Shown here piece after piece: positions 9,973 through 21,280 of a DNA stretch of 64,000 bases (the first letter of the stretch is position 1; each line of letters begins with the position of its first letter). The position numbers were made by a program, and so were the translations under genes. The notes under the pieces are model-generated. The model ran no database searches and was not told the DNA's origin. It worked only from the letters and a program-made list of their open reading frames with translations. The stretch comes from Megascapheus bottae (Eukaryota; Chordata; Mammalia; Rodentia; Geomyidae), in the NCBI GenBank assembly GCA_024803745.1, contig JANJXV010000040.1:648001-712000 (forward strand). The letters are read 5' to 3'.

Positions 9973-12900
9973 GCAGACGTCTGGCGTACAGGGCTTGGTA
10001 ATCCCCTCATTTGATGAAACACACTTTTCCATTACCAAGGGACAGCAAATAGTTTTGGTTCTGAGGGGATTTTTGCTATGTGGACAACTTGGGCAATGGC
10101 CTTTTCCATTCTTCATGGTATAATAACATAAATACCATGAAATGTTGGGGCCAGGCATTGGTGGCTCACGCCTGGAATCTCAGTTACTTAGAAGGCTGAG
10201 AGCTGAGGATCATGGTTCAAAGCCAGCCAGGGAAGGAAAGGCCATAAGACTCTCATCTCCAATGAACCAGCGAAAAAAAAAGTAAGAAGTGGTGTTGTGG
10301 CTCAAGTAGTAGAGCGAAAATACCATATTAAATGAGATGGCAGTTTTACTTTTTCGGCAATTTCACATTGAGATTTCATGTATGTATTTATTTATTTGCC
10401 AGTCCTGGGGCTTGAACTCAGGGCCTGGGCACTGTCCTTGGACTTTCTCAAGGTTAGAGCTCTACCGCTTGAGCCTCAGCACCACTTCCGGCTTTTTCTA
10501 TATATGTGGTACGAAGGAATCGAACCCGGGTCTTCGTGCATGCTAGCAAGCACTTTAACCACTAGGCCACACTCCCGTTCCCCTTAGGCTTTTTCAAGGC
10601 TAGAACTCTACCACTTGAGCCACAGCACCACTTGAGGTTTTTCTGGTGGTTTATTGGAGATAAGAGTCTCAGGGGTTTTCCTGCTCTGGGCTGGCTTTGA
10701 ACCGTGATCCTCAGATCTCAGTCTCCTGAGTTGCTGGGATGGCAGACGTGACCTGCTGGCATTGACTGTTTTACTTTTCTTTGGACTGACCACAAGCTTG
10801 ATTTAATTTCCTGCGCTTGTGGCTTTGGTGTGCTCATTTAAACTGCTTCTCATTCTCCTCTTTGCATTTGATGACTTTTTTTTTTTGAGGGTTTTTTTTT
10901 CTGCCTCAACTTCCAGGCAGCCAAGGTTGGGGGTGTAGGTCAGGGGAACCCACAGCCCCCTCATTCTGCAAAGAAACTTTGCAATCTTCCCAGCCTGTTT
11001 TCCATCCAGCAGCTTCTGTCCTAATTGGAGGCAGGTGGCTGAGCCCCCAGGCACAACTTTGAAGAGCCTTCTTAATTGGGGTACATTTGTTGATTGCCAA
11101 TCAAAGCGCCCCCCCACCCCAAAGAGGAACCTGGAAGTTACAAGTCATTAATTAAAAGTTTGCTTTTGCCACAGAGGCACTGAGAACCCAGCCCGAGAAT
11201 TTCTCACACCAATTTGTGGTGCAAATTGCTAAAGTGGGTCCGCAGGGAGAACTCTCAATTAGGTTCAATTAGGAAGCTGGCAAAGTTGGTTTCACACACC
11301 TGGCCAACATTCCACGGGACTTTCCAATGTCAGGGGCATCTGTAGGCTTTGTTTTTTGATTGGGGGGTGGGGAGAGGTTGGTCCTGAGGCTTGAACTCAG
11401 GGCCTGGGCGCTGTCCCTAAGCTTTTTCTACCCAAGGCAAGTGCTCTGCCACTTGAGCACCACTTCCGGCTTTTTCTGTGTGTGTGGTACTCAGGAATCG
11501 AACCCAGGGCTTCATGCACGCTAGGTGAGCACTCTACCACTAGGCCACGCTCCCAGCCCTGTGTGATTGCTTTTTTTTGGCCAGTCCTGGGCTTGAGCTC
11601 AGGGCCTGAGCATTGTCCTTGGGCTTTCCTCAAGGCTAGTGTTCTACCCTGAGCCACCACCATTTCTGGCTTTTTCTATGTATGTGGTACTGAGGAATTG
11701 AACCCGGGTCTTCGTGCATGCTAGGCAGGCACTCTACCACTGGGCCAAACTCCCAGCCCCTATGTGTGATTGCTTTTAAAAGAACTCTTAGGCTGGGCAC
11801 TGGTGGCTCACGCCTGTTATCCCAGTTACTCAGGAGGCTGAGATCTGAGGATCAAGGTTCAAAGCCAGCCCTGGCCAGGAAAGTCCATGAGACTCTAATC
11901 TCCCAGGAACTAGCAAAAAGCCAGAAGTGGCGCTGTAGCTCAGCAAAAGGGCCTAGGCCCCGGGTTCCAGCCCCTGGGTTGGACACTAAAACCCAGAATA
12001 AAACGAAAACCTAGTACCCAGGTAAGCAACTTCTGGAATGCTCTGTTTCCAGAAGCTGCTTTCCAGGTGGCCAGTCCAGAGCCAAATCCCAGAGGTGGCC
12101 ACGAGGGGGCGTGCGGGGGCCTCGCCTGCTGCAGAAACCCCAGTGAACCCTTTCCACCCAGCCCCGAAGGCCTCATAAATCCGTTTCTTCACTTTATTTA
12201 TCTAGTTAGACAGGCACAGGGTGTTGTTTTATTTAATTTATTTTTGCCAATCCTGGGTCTTAAACTCACCGTCCTTGGGTTTTCTCAAGGCTAGAGCCAC
12301 ATTTGAGCCTTCAGGCTTTTTTCTATGTCTGTGGTACTGAGGAATTGAACCCGGGTCTTCCTGCTTGCTAGGCAAGCACTCTACCACTAGGCCACACTCC
12401 TAGCATCTGCTTTATTTAATTTTTAAAAAGTTAGTTTTCAATAACTGCACAAAGCACATTGACTTTTTTTTTTTTTTTTAATTCCACGCTGGCTTCTAAA
12501 ATTCACTGCCTTTTCTGCCTAGCTGGGCCAAGTTCCAGAACTGTGGATGTCTGTGACCACGGTGGGTTATTAGCATGTGCGTGTGTGTGTGTATGTGTGT
12601 GTCTTAGGCCTTGAACTCAGGGCCTGGTCACTGTCCCTGAGCTGCCTCTGCTCAAGGCTGGTGCTTTACCACTTGAACCACAGTGCTACCTGCAGCTTTT
12701 TTTTTGCTGGTTCATTGGAGATAAGAGTCTCAAGGATTTTTCCTGCCCAGGCTGGCTTTGAACCGTGATCCTCCTGAGTAGCTGGGATTATAGACGCTTT
12801 GATGTTTTGACAACTCTCTCCTAAGTCGAAAGTGATCTTTATAGAGAAATCTCTTTGAAGCCTTAAACAAAATTGGGGGTGGGGGGTGGCTGGGAGCTGA

Positions 12901-15162
12901 TGTCTCATGGCTGTCATCCCAGCGACTCAGGAGACTGAGATCTGAGGATCAGGGTTCAAAGCCAGCCCCGGCCAGGAAAGTCCATGACACAGCCATCTCC
13001 ACTGAATCATCAAAAAGCCAGAAGAGGTGCTGTGGCTCAAGTGGTAGAGCGCCAGCCTAAAGGAAAAGAAGTACAGGGACAGCGCCCAGGCTCTGAGTTC
13101 AAGCCCCAGGACCGGCAAAACCATTGTAAGCAGCATGGAGTGCTCACTTTTTGCCTTCTCTGCCCTTGATTGAGCTCAGCCATGCCATCTGCAAAGTTGT
13201 CTGGCAGGTGCTAAGTTAGCCAGAGTTTACTTTTCCTGCCTGCGGGCTTCTGGGAACTTCCCGTGCTCTGGGGACCTGGAGGAAGTTGAGTGGCCCCAGG
13301 CCTGGCGTGGGTGAAAACCCACAAGAGAAATCCAGTCCCCCCTGGGGCCGGAACTAAGTGTCTGCTTAATGAGGCCCTCTCTGCGTCCCAAAGGGTTCTG
13401 CTTGAATGCAAACAAGCTCTCCCTGCAGCTCTTCCCGGGAGGGAAGTCGAGGCAGATGCAAGCCCGAGGCCACAGGCCGGTCCCCAGCTGCCAAGGCTTC
13501 TAAACTTTTAGCCATCTTGACAACACCACTAACCACCAGGAAATGGAGTGCTGTAGCTGTGGGCAAGGAAAGTGGGGTGGGGGGTGGCCCCAAAGCAAGA
13601 ATTGTTACTCCTTATCCCCCTTGTAAAGTGCTACCCCTGTATATCACCTTTATAAGAATATAATTATATATTATGGGTATATATTTGTGTATATTTCTAG
13701 ATTTCTAAAACATACTGGTCCTGAGACTTGAACTCAGGGCCTGGATGCTATCCCTGAGTTTTATTATTCAAGGCTGGCGCTCTACCCCTTGAACCACAGA
13801 GCCACTTCCGGTTTTTTGTATGTCCCTGGAGATAAGTGCCTCATAGACTTGTTCTACGTGGGGTTGGCTTTGAACCACGATCAAGGACCTCCTAAGGGGC
13901 CGGGATTACAGGTGTGAGTCACAGGTGTCTGGCCTAATAAACATGGTGGCGATGTAGTGTCATCTAGAATCCACATTAGAAAAAGAAATTCTATTCCACC
14001 TACTAATAATCATCAGGCTGAGAAAGAAGAAAATTAGGAAAATATTCTGGTATATATGTGCATGTATAAATATAATATGTAACAATATTTTACGTATATA
14101 TTTGTATACTATATGCACATATTTCCATCACATAATATATTTATATTATGTTATGTATGTATGTTATATGTATATTTATCTAATATATACATTATATATG
14201 TATATCACATGTACAGACTTAACCAAGGCTGTAAAAGACCTCTAGATGGAAAATAGTAAGTCAATAAAGAAACAAAGATAAGAGTCTCATGGACTTTAGT
14301 GCCCAGGCTGGATTTGAACCATGATCCTCAGATCTCAGCCTCCTGAGTAGCTAAGATAAACAACTCAGAAAAAATTGGGAGTGGGTGCTGTGGTCCAAGT
14401 GGTAGAGCACCAGCCTTGAGCCAGAGGAGACTCGGGAACAGAGTCCAGGTCCTGAGTTCAAACCCCAGGACCAGCAAAAACAAAAAGCAAACAATAAAAC
14501 AAAACAAAACAAAACAAACCGAAGGGCTGGGTGGCAAAGCTTCCGCCAGCATCCCAGCTACTCAGGAGGCTGAGGTCTGAGGATCGGGGTTCAAAGCCAG
14601 CCTGGGCAGGAAAGTCCATGAGACTCTCATCTCCAAAGAACCATCAGAAAACTGGAAGTGGTGCTGTGGCTCAGGTGGTAGAGCACCAAGCTGGTAGCAA
14701 AAAAAAAAAAAAAGGGTCAGAGACAACACTGCAGCAACTCAGGCCTTCAGTTCAAACCCCAGGGGCAGCATTCACCAAACCAAAAAACCAGAAAGCAAAA
14801 CAGAGAGAGCAAGAAGGGAAGGAGGAAAGGGAGGAAGGAAAGATAGCAAATACCTGATTTATTTAATTTTTGCCTATTTGTTCGTTTGTTTTTACCACTC
14901 CTGGGACTTGAACTCAGGGCCTGGGCTCCGTCCCTGAGTTTCTTTGGCTCAAGGCTGGCGCTCTACCACTTGAACCACAGCTCCCCTTCCACCTTTTTTT
15001 TTCCCTGCCTACTGAGGAATCGAACCCAGGTCTTCCTGCACGCTAGTCCAGCCCTCTACCACTAGGCCACCCTCCAGGTCCCCCCCCTTTTTTTTTCTCT
15101 CCTTGGTAGAATGAAGCGAATGACTCAACCAACACAGCTCCCAGATCCCACACTTGTTTAAT
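9326..15162. repeat. Intergenic SINE-rich DNA between CLEC4E and the connexin gene
   Basis: Successive SINEs (approximate): ID dimers (-) 9525-9705, 10400-10580, 11578-11760 and 12245-12405. Composite elements: 9715-9940 (+), 10150-10310 (+), 10582-10755 (-), 11375-11560 (-), 11790-11960 (+), 12600-12795 (-), 12890-13110 (+), 13720-13930 (-), 14375-14475 (+), 14525-14770 (+), 14900-15085 (-). Single-copy-looking stretches remain at 10760-11340, 12000-12200 and 13130-13640; I recognise no gene in them. 13640-14220 is AT-rich with many short TATATA-type runs. Confidence 0.75.
15157..15162 (-). terminator. Connexin-like gene polyadenylation signal (ATTAAA variant)
   Basis: ATTAAA on the minus strand, about 120 bases past the stop codon of the connexin-like gene. 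No AATAAA was found nearer. Confidence 0.45.
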
Positions 15163-15280
15163 TTAATTATATTTTTCCCCCCACCAAGTGGAAAAGAGCT
15201 TCGTAGCGATTTCAGAAAGCTTTCCCCTCTGTCTTTTCAGGTGGACAAAGCAGGGGGGGCCATAGGCATATTGGGGGGGG

Positions 15281-16180
15281 CTAGCACTTGGCATAGCATT
15301 TGTGCCTGGCAGACAGTGCCCTGCCAGTGAGGATGTAGGCATGGATGGTGTAAAGGAAGAAAAAGGTACAGAACAACATAGTAGCCACAGCAAAAGTAGC
15401 CAGAATGGTGATGGTCATATCTTTTTCCTGGGTGCCCAGAATCACACAGGTGTGAGGCCCCGGGCACAGGCGTGTGCTACACGTGATGTATGGTTGAATG
15501 AGAGGCCGTTGGTGATGAAACAACACCACCAGGAAGCCCGCCTGGATTCCCATCTGGATGAGAAAATAGACGAGGTAGAGGATAAGTAGGGGTTTTTCAT
15601 GGGATAAATCATAGACCTTGTCTTCCTTGCTTTGGTCCACGGCGACTCGATGTTTGTCTTCTCTTTCCTTTCCTTCTTCTCTGTCTTCTTCCTCTTCGTC
15701 CTCCCTTTCCTTGTCTTCTTCTCGCTCCTCTGCAGCTGCTTCTTCTCCATCTCCTTCTTCTTGGGACTCTCTGTCTCCTTCTTCTCTTTCTCCTTTCCGT
15801 CCTCCTCTGTCTCTTTTTGCTTCTTCCTCCAGGTATTTCCTCTTCAGCAGGTTCGTTTGTTTGTGGATTATATGGTAGACGATAAATTCCATCACGAAAA
15901 AGATGGAGGAGAAGGTAAAACCCACCAGGTACCAAATGCCCAGAAAAGGCACCGTGAAATGGCTCTCAAAACACTCGGCCACGCAGGCCTCGGAAATGTC
16001 CTGGTGGCACTGGAAATCCTGCTGCATCCTTATCCACGAGAACTGGACAATGTACACCACCGAGGCATAAATCACAATCACCCCGAACCACAGCGGGCGC
16101 CCCATATAGAAGTTTGTGGGGTCCCTGGTTAGCTGTAAAATTGTGGACCCCACGCCCAGAAACTTGGTCCGCTCTGACAT
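15281..16180 (-). CDS. Divergent connexin (gap-junction protein) with a charged cytoplasmic loop
   Basis: An unbroken 299-residue frame. I chose the ATG at 16178-16180 (MSERTKFLG) because a good splice acceptor lies 8 bases upstream (16189-16190), matching the usual connexin layout of a non-coding exon followed by one coding exon. The order is connexin-like: N-terminal helix; transmembrane 1 (about 28-50); QQDFQC leading the first extracellular loop with cysteines 58, 66 and 70; transmembrane 2 (about 78-103); cytoplasmic loop; transmembrane 3 (about 198-222); second loop cysteines 234, 239 and 245 (C-X4-C-X5-C); transmembrane 4; then a short tail ending in KCYAKC. Connexins form hexameric hemichannels that dock into gap junctions. 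Odd: loop-1 spacing is C-X7-C instead of the usual C-X6-C, and about 65 residues (118-185) of the cytoplasmic loop are almost all E, D, R and K. I cannot assign it to a named connexin. Confidence 0.8.
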   Translation of the reverse strand: MSERTKFLGVGSTILQLTRDPTNFYMGRPLWFGVIVIYASVVYIVQFSWIRMQQDFQCHQDISEACVAECFESHFTVPFLGIWYLVGFTFSSIFFVMEFIVYHIIHKQTNLLKRKYLEEEAKRDRGGRKGEREEGDRESQEEGDGEEAAAEEREEDKEREDEEEEDREEGKEREDKHRVAVDQSKEDKVYDLSHEKPLLILYLVYFLIQMGIQAGFLVVLFHHQRPLIQPYITCSTRLCPGPHTCVILGTQEKDMTITILATFAVATMLFCTFFFLYTIHAYILTGRALSARHKCYAKC

Positions 16181-16188
16181 CTTGGAAC

Positions 16189-18033
16189 CTGAGAAGACAA
16201 GAAAAGACAAAATAGCAACAGGAGGCAAAAGAAGACAAGATCAATGTTCTTGTCTTCTTTTAATGTTTTGGTTTTTGTTAATTTATTTTATTTTATTTTA
16301 GGTGGCTCAGCCTGGGTTTGAACTCAGGGAGAAGTCTCAAAGTGCCTTGAGTTGTTTTCTTTCCTTGTTCACTCAAGGCTGGTGCTCTACCACTTGAGCC
16401 ACAGCACCACTTCCGGTGTTTTGTTTTGCTGGTTCCTTGGAGAGCAGAGTTTCCCAGATCTGCCTGTGCTAGGCTGGCTTTGAACCACGGTCCTCACATC
16501 TCAGCCTCCTGAAGAGCTGGGGTGCAGGCCTGAGACACGGGGACACCCTGCTCACACTGGGTTTCTGAAGCCCTCTCTGCACTTCCTCCTGTCGACTCTC
16601 ATTTGCCAAATTTCGCCAGGCCACCGGCTTCTGTTTACCTTCCAATGTGCCAACCTGGGCCAATCAACCCTGCGTCCAGCCAACGGCCTGTTCCAACTGC
16701 CACAGAACCCGCCGGGCGGCCTGGATGCCCGTGTTTAAAGGGATACCTTCCCCGCTCTCTCTGACAAACACATGAGATGGGGTCTCTTTTGGTTTTTTCC
16801 TGCACCAACTGTCCCATCTCCGATCACCAATTCCCCTCTCTCCATTACACCAAGCTGGCTCGATGGAGCTATTTCAGATTTCCATTGATTTGCTTCCTTC
16901 TTTCCTTCCTTCCTTCCTTCTTTCCTTCATTCCTTCCTTTCTTTCTTCCTCTCTGTCCCCAGGCTTGAACTCAGGACCTGGAAACTGACCCTGAGCTTCT
17001 TTCACTTCCAGTTTTCTGGTGGTTCGTTGGAGATAAAAGTCTCCCAGACTTTCCTGCCCAGGCTGGCTTTGAACCACGATCCTCAGATCTCAGCTCCCTG
17101 AGTAGTTGGGATGATGGGTGTGAGGGAACTAATTAATTACCAAAAAACCAGAAGTGGGGCTGTGGCTCCAGGGGTAGGGTGGTAGCCCTGAGCTGAAGAG
17201 CTCAGGGACAGCGCCCAGGTCCAGAGTTCAAGCCGTGTGATCCAAAAAACTAATCTCCAATAAGGCCGGGAGTGTGGCCTAGTGGTAGAGTGCTTGCCTA
17301 GGATGCATGAAGCCCTGGGTTCGATTCCTCAGTACCACATACACAGAAAAGGCCGGAAGTGGTGCTGTGGCTCAAATGGTAGAGTGCCAGCCTTGAGAAG
17401 GCCAAGGACAGTGTCCAGGCCCTGAGTTCAAACCCCATGACTGGCAAAAACAAACAAACAAAAACCATTAACCCCCCCCCCCCAAACTACAACGTGTAAC
17501 AGCTGCCCCAAGACTAAAGTTCACAAGACGCTAGGGATAGTCTCAAATCTCCACAGCAGGACAGCGAGTGGTGACACAACCCACATTCTATGGAAAGAGG
17601 AAAGAAAACACATTTCCCTAAAACCAGGAAAAAGATGTGGCTATCCTTTATTCTTACTTTTCCTCTGTTGCATGATTGAGCTCTCAGCCACAGCAATAAG
17701 ACAAGAAAAGGAATTAAAAGGATTAGAATAGAAAAGGAAGAGGTAAGATTTTTTCCCTCCACCCCCCAGTCTTGGGGCTTGAACTCAGGGCCTGAGCACT
17801 GTCCTTGAACTTCTTTCCCTCCAGGCTGGCGCTCTACCCCTTGAACCACAGCACCACGTCTGGTTTTCTGGTGGTTCATTGGAGATCAGAGTCTCATGGA
17901 CTTTCCTGCTCAGGCTGGCTTTGAACCATGATCCTCAAATCTCAGCCTCCTGAGTAGCTGGGATGCCAGGCCTGAGCGCCAGCGCCTGGCTTCCATTTTA
18001 TTCTGTACCAATAACAGGTTGAGAAAAAGAAAA
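16189..18033. repeat. Upstream of the connexin gene: SINEs and CTTC repeat
   Basis: Minus-strand composite SINEs at about 16310-16530, 16965-17115 and 17770-17990. Plus-strand fragment at about 17150-17245 and ID dimer (+) at about 17265-17450. 16898-16945 is a CTTC microsatellite. A 5' non-coding exon of the connexin gene should lie in this stretch, but I cannot place it. Confidence 0.65.
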
Positions 18034-18384
18034 TGAAGGAGACAATCTCATTCACAAGCGGCTACCTGAGGAGCTAAGAAGCGTCCCCCCCATTCTGAAG
18101 TAGCAGCCATCTTGTTGTTTACATTAAACTCTGAGTGACCCAGAGTGCCCATACATTAAAGAAACAGGATTGTGGTGTCCATAAGTTCCAGGAACTGACG
18201 TGTCTGCATTTAAATTAGAATTCACATCAAATCCAAGGACAGCATCTCAGCTCGGGGTCTCCTCCAAGCTCCGCTGTGTGGGGTGCAGGACGAGATCCAA
18301 GCTGCGCCCCACCTTTGTAGTTCAGAGCATCTGACTCTCCTTGATGGTCTCCTTGGTGGTTGTCCTGAGACTGGGGCATTACAG
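18034..18384 (+). repeat. 5' LTR of the provirus
   Basis: Begins near TGAAGGAGACAATC and ends near GGCATTACA, immediately before the primer-binding site. Its last part (CTCCTTGGTGGTTGTCCTGAG) matches the 3' remnant near 21240-21265. The left boundary is approximate. Confidence 0.65.
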
Positions 18385-18385
18385 T

Positions 18386-18403
18386 TGGGGGCTCTTCCGG
18401 GAT
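18386..18403 (+). other. Retroviral primer-binding site (tRNA-Pro type)
   Basis: TGGGGGCTCTTCCGGGAT fits the 18-base complement of the tRNA-Pro 3' end with a single mismatch (T for G at base 10). It lies two bases past the inferred LTR end, where a primer site is expected. Confidence 0.85.
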
Positions 18404-18783
18404 TCCCCACGAGAACCCCGAGACTCCAGACCTCGAAGGTAAAGAAACAGCGCTGTTGATTTGTCTTGTCCTGTCATCTGTCTATCTCTGTTGATTTGTC
18501 TTGTCCTGTCATCTGTCTGTCTGTCTGTCTCACTACTCGTAGGGGTAAGTCAGTTTGGTTTTTGACCAGCACTGACCGGGAAGGTCTCTTAACCGAGACT
18601 CAAGCGGCCCACCTTGAACTTGGGTCTGCTCCTTCTGTTTCTCCACAGATGTCAGCAGACCAGTGTGAGAGATCTCCCTCTAGTGAGTCTTTTAAGACTC
18701 AGGCCTGTCTGTTTTGTGTCTTCTTGATACTTGTCTTGCCCATTGTTATTTTGTGGACTGAACGACTGACGAGACCAGAAACC

Positions 18784-19580
18784 ATGGGAAATACTCCATT
18801 TAGCGCCTTGGACTTGACTCTAGCTCACTGGAAAGAAGTTAAGAAAATAGATCAAAACCAAAGTGTAATTATTAAGAAAGGAAGATGGATCACCTTATGT
18901 CAGGTAGAATGGCCCGCCTTTGAGGGAGCTAATTGGCTGCCCGAGGGGAGCTTTGACATAGGGAAGATCAGAAAGTTACCACACTTAATCTACACCCCTC
19001 GTTCGGGCCATCCAGACCAGGTTCCCTGGAGGGAACTCGTAGACAAGGACACCCCAGCTTGGGTTAGGCTCTTTCCTACCTCCAACTCCCTCCCCTAAGA
19101 CGCAGGGGGAGGGAAAAGGGGACAAAGGAAAAAAATGAAGGAGGAAGAGAAGTTATTCCCCCTGCATACTCCCCACCCCAGCTGATGCCCTGAGGATGCA
19201 GATGGTGCACTTTGCCACCGGAGATCTTTACAATTGGCGTATTCAGAACGCCCCCTTTTCTGAGAAACCCCAGGATTGAATTCGCTTGCTTGACCCGCTC
19301 AGATGATCACGTTTGCCTACCTAAGTCAGGCCAGCACAAGAAGGATTTTCGAGAAATCCGGATTTCCATGCAAGCAGGAAATTTTAGATGGTCCTCTTCT
19401 CCGATTAAGAAGCAAAAGCCCAAACCCCAATGGGGAGTGGGGAAGACTCAGTGTGTCTATTGCAAGAAGGACGGGAACTGGATCAAGAATCGCCCGGAGC
19501 TAGCCAAGAAAAAGGAAAAAGAACAGAAAGTAGGATCGAGGGTGCTGCCAGCCTTTGAGCTGCCTGAGGACAGTGACTGA
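18784..19580 (+). pseudogene. Endogenous retroviral gag remnant
   Basis: An ATG-GGA start (myristoylation-type MGNTPF) opens a matrix-like reading frame that stops at 19096-19098. Capsid-like pieces continue in another frame from about 19200. A nucleocapsid-like segment at about 19440-19500 has the first two zinc-knuckle cysteines (CVYC), but the expected His and last Cys are replaced. Internal deletions and frame changes make it non-functional. Confidence 0.75.
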
Positions 19581-19589
19581 AGAAGTCGG

Positions 19590-20400
19590 GGCTCAGTCCC
19601 CCTCCCTGAGCCCAGGGTACCATTGAAAGTGGAGGGGAATCCGACCCCGTTTATGGGAGACATGGGAGCAGATTATGATTGCTTATAAACATTTTCCCAA
19701 GCATGGGCAGAAACGGGGGGAATGGAACTGGCAAAACACTGTCCCCCAATCTTTGTGGAACTCAAGGCTGGGGCCTACCCAGTCAAAATCCACCAGTACC
19801 CCCATGCTATGAGAAGCATTTGTGGTGGAGAATAAGGGGCCAGCAAAGGGAGGGCTCCCCCAGCCAATTGGACCTTGGAAATAGACTCCCCCAGGGGACA
19901 TCTGCACAAAGAGCAGAACTGGTGACACTAACGAAAGCCTTCCCGATGGGAAAGGGAAAGCCAACGCCCCCAGTCAACCCGTTACAAAAGGAGCTCGCCT
20001 CCTTGTATTGGGAAGGCAATTTTGACAGAAATCAAACCTGGAAAACTGGGATACAAATAGCTGCTCGTTTCTGTGGACACCGTTTCAGGATGGGTTGAAG
20101 CCTATCCCACAAAGCATGAGACTGCAAATGTCCTGGCTAAGAAGATCCGGGAAGAGATCCTACCAGGTATGGTTTCTCATCCACCATTGATTGGGTCAGA
20201 CAATGGACCGGCCTTTGTCTCAAAAGTAAGTGAGGGATTAGCCTCTGTATTGGGGACAGACTGGAAATTGCATTGTGCTTATAGACCCCAGAGTTGAGGA
20301 CAGGTAGAAAGAATGAGCCGGACTCTAAAAGAGACCTTAACTACACTGGCCTTGGAGACTGGCGCAGACTGGGTGTCCCCCCTTCCTTTTGCTCTGTTTA
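19590..20400 (+). pseudogene. Endogenous retroviral pol remnant
   Basis: A protease/reverse-transcriptase start region (about 19600-19820, TFSQAWAE-like) is followed, after a large deletion, by an integrase core (about 20060-20390). The core shows [22 protein letters not shown] and [12 protein letters not shown]. An in-frame stop after RPQS and loss of most of the gene make it dead. Confidence 0.8.
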
Positions 20401-20429
20401 GAGGGAGCCATTCTCCCCACCAGCTTGGA

Positions 20430-21170
20430 CATGGTAACTGATAATCCAGTAACTGGGGGGGCGACAGGTCCTCGAGTCTCTACTGGACCTCAGTCCCCTT
20501 GGTTCCCTGACCTACATTTTGATTTATGCCAGCTAGGAAAGGGCACCAAACCCACATTTATTTCCAGGCTTGTGCATTTTATGTCTGCTCCAAGCTGGGG
20601 GGCTATTCAACCTGTGAGGGGGGCCCCAGGATTATTTCTGTGCCTGTTGGGGATGCGAGACCTTTGCCACAGACTGGAAAGCAACAGGGGGAGACCTACT
20701 AGACATTCTAGGACTGGACCCCAGATCAAGCTGAAGTTTACAGAGGGAGGAAAGAAGGACCAGATGAGGTGTCCCAAGCCAAGAAGGATGGATCTTGCAG
20801 GTGGAGGGCAAAGGCGGGCCTCAGTTTACCCTGAGTCACTGGCTCAGGTACCTGTGTGGGCACAGCAGGGAAAGAAATGGCCTTTTGGTGTCACCACGCC
20901 GTTAGCATTGAATCAGGGCCTGCCTACCGGCTGCCTCTGCAAGATGCCTGGTGCCTGGACCCCCTGTGTACCCGCCACTGTCCTGACGCATCCTAATCAC
21001 CCCTGTGTATTGGTACAACTGAGGCCCATTTATTACTCAACCCCAGATTGCTTGCATCATCTGCAGGACTCTTGGAGGCAGCTGCGTTCAGAGCGTAGCC
21101 CCAGATTCAAAAGAGAGCCCGGCACCGCCATTACCGGGCCAGCTTCCCCTGTCCAACCCAGAGGGGAGAG
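20430..21170 (+). pseudogene. Endogenous retroviral env remnant
   Basis: Surface-protein-like pieces (for example SPWFPDLHFDLC near 20500-20540, then Cys-containing segments) are scattered across shifting frames up to the 3' LTR remnant. Extensive decay; no intact envelope. Confidence 0.55.
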
Positions 21171-21177
21171 CAAGACA

Positions 21178-21280
21178 AGGGAGGAGACAATCCCCCCATT
21201 CTGAATCCAGCCTTGCCTTTGCATTTCGGGGTGCCTGGCTCTCCTGGGTGGTCGTCCTGAGCCTCGGGCATGACACGGCC
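21178..21280 (+). repeat. Truncated 3' LTR
   Basis: About 100 bases share blocks with the 5' LTR: GGAGACAATC, CCCCCCATTCTGAA, and the terminal CTCCTGGGTGGTCGTCCTGAG followed by GGGCATGACA. The middle of the LTR is deleted. A purine-rich stretch (about 21165-21185) just before it may be the old polypurine tract. Confidence 0.65.

Larger units (their letters stand above)
18034..21280 (+). mobile_element. Degraded gammaretrovirus-like endogenous provirus
   Basis: The order 5' LTR, primer-binding site, leader, gag, pol, env and 3' LTR remnant is recognisable on the plus strand. Every reading frame is broken, and pol is mostly deleted. The total of about 3.2 kb is far below the 8-9 kb of an intact element. 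The primer site is of the proline-tRNA type used by murine-leukaemia-like viruses. It separates the connexin-like gene from the CD163 region. No intact protein-coding capacity remains. Confidence 0.85.
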
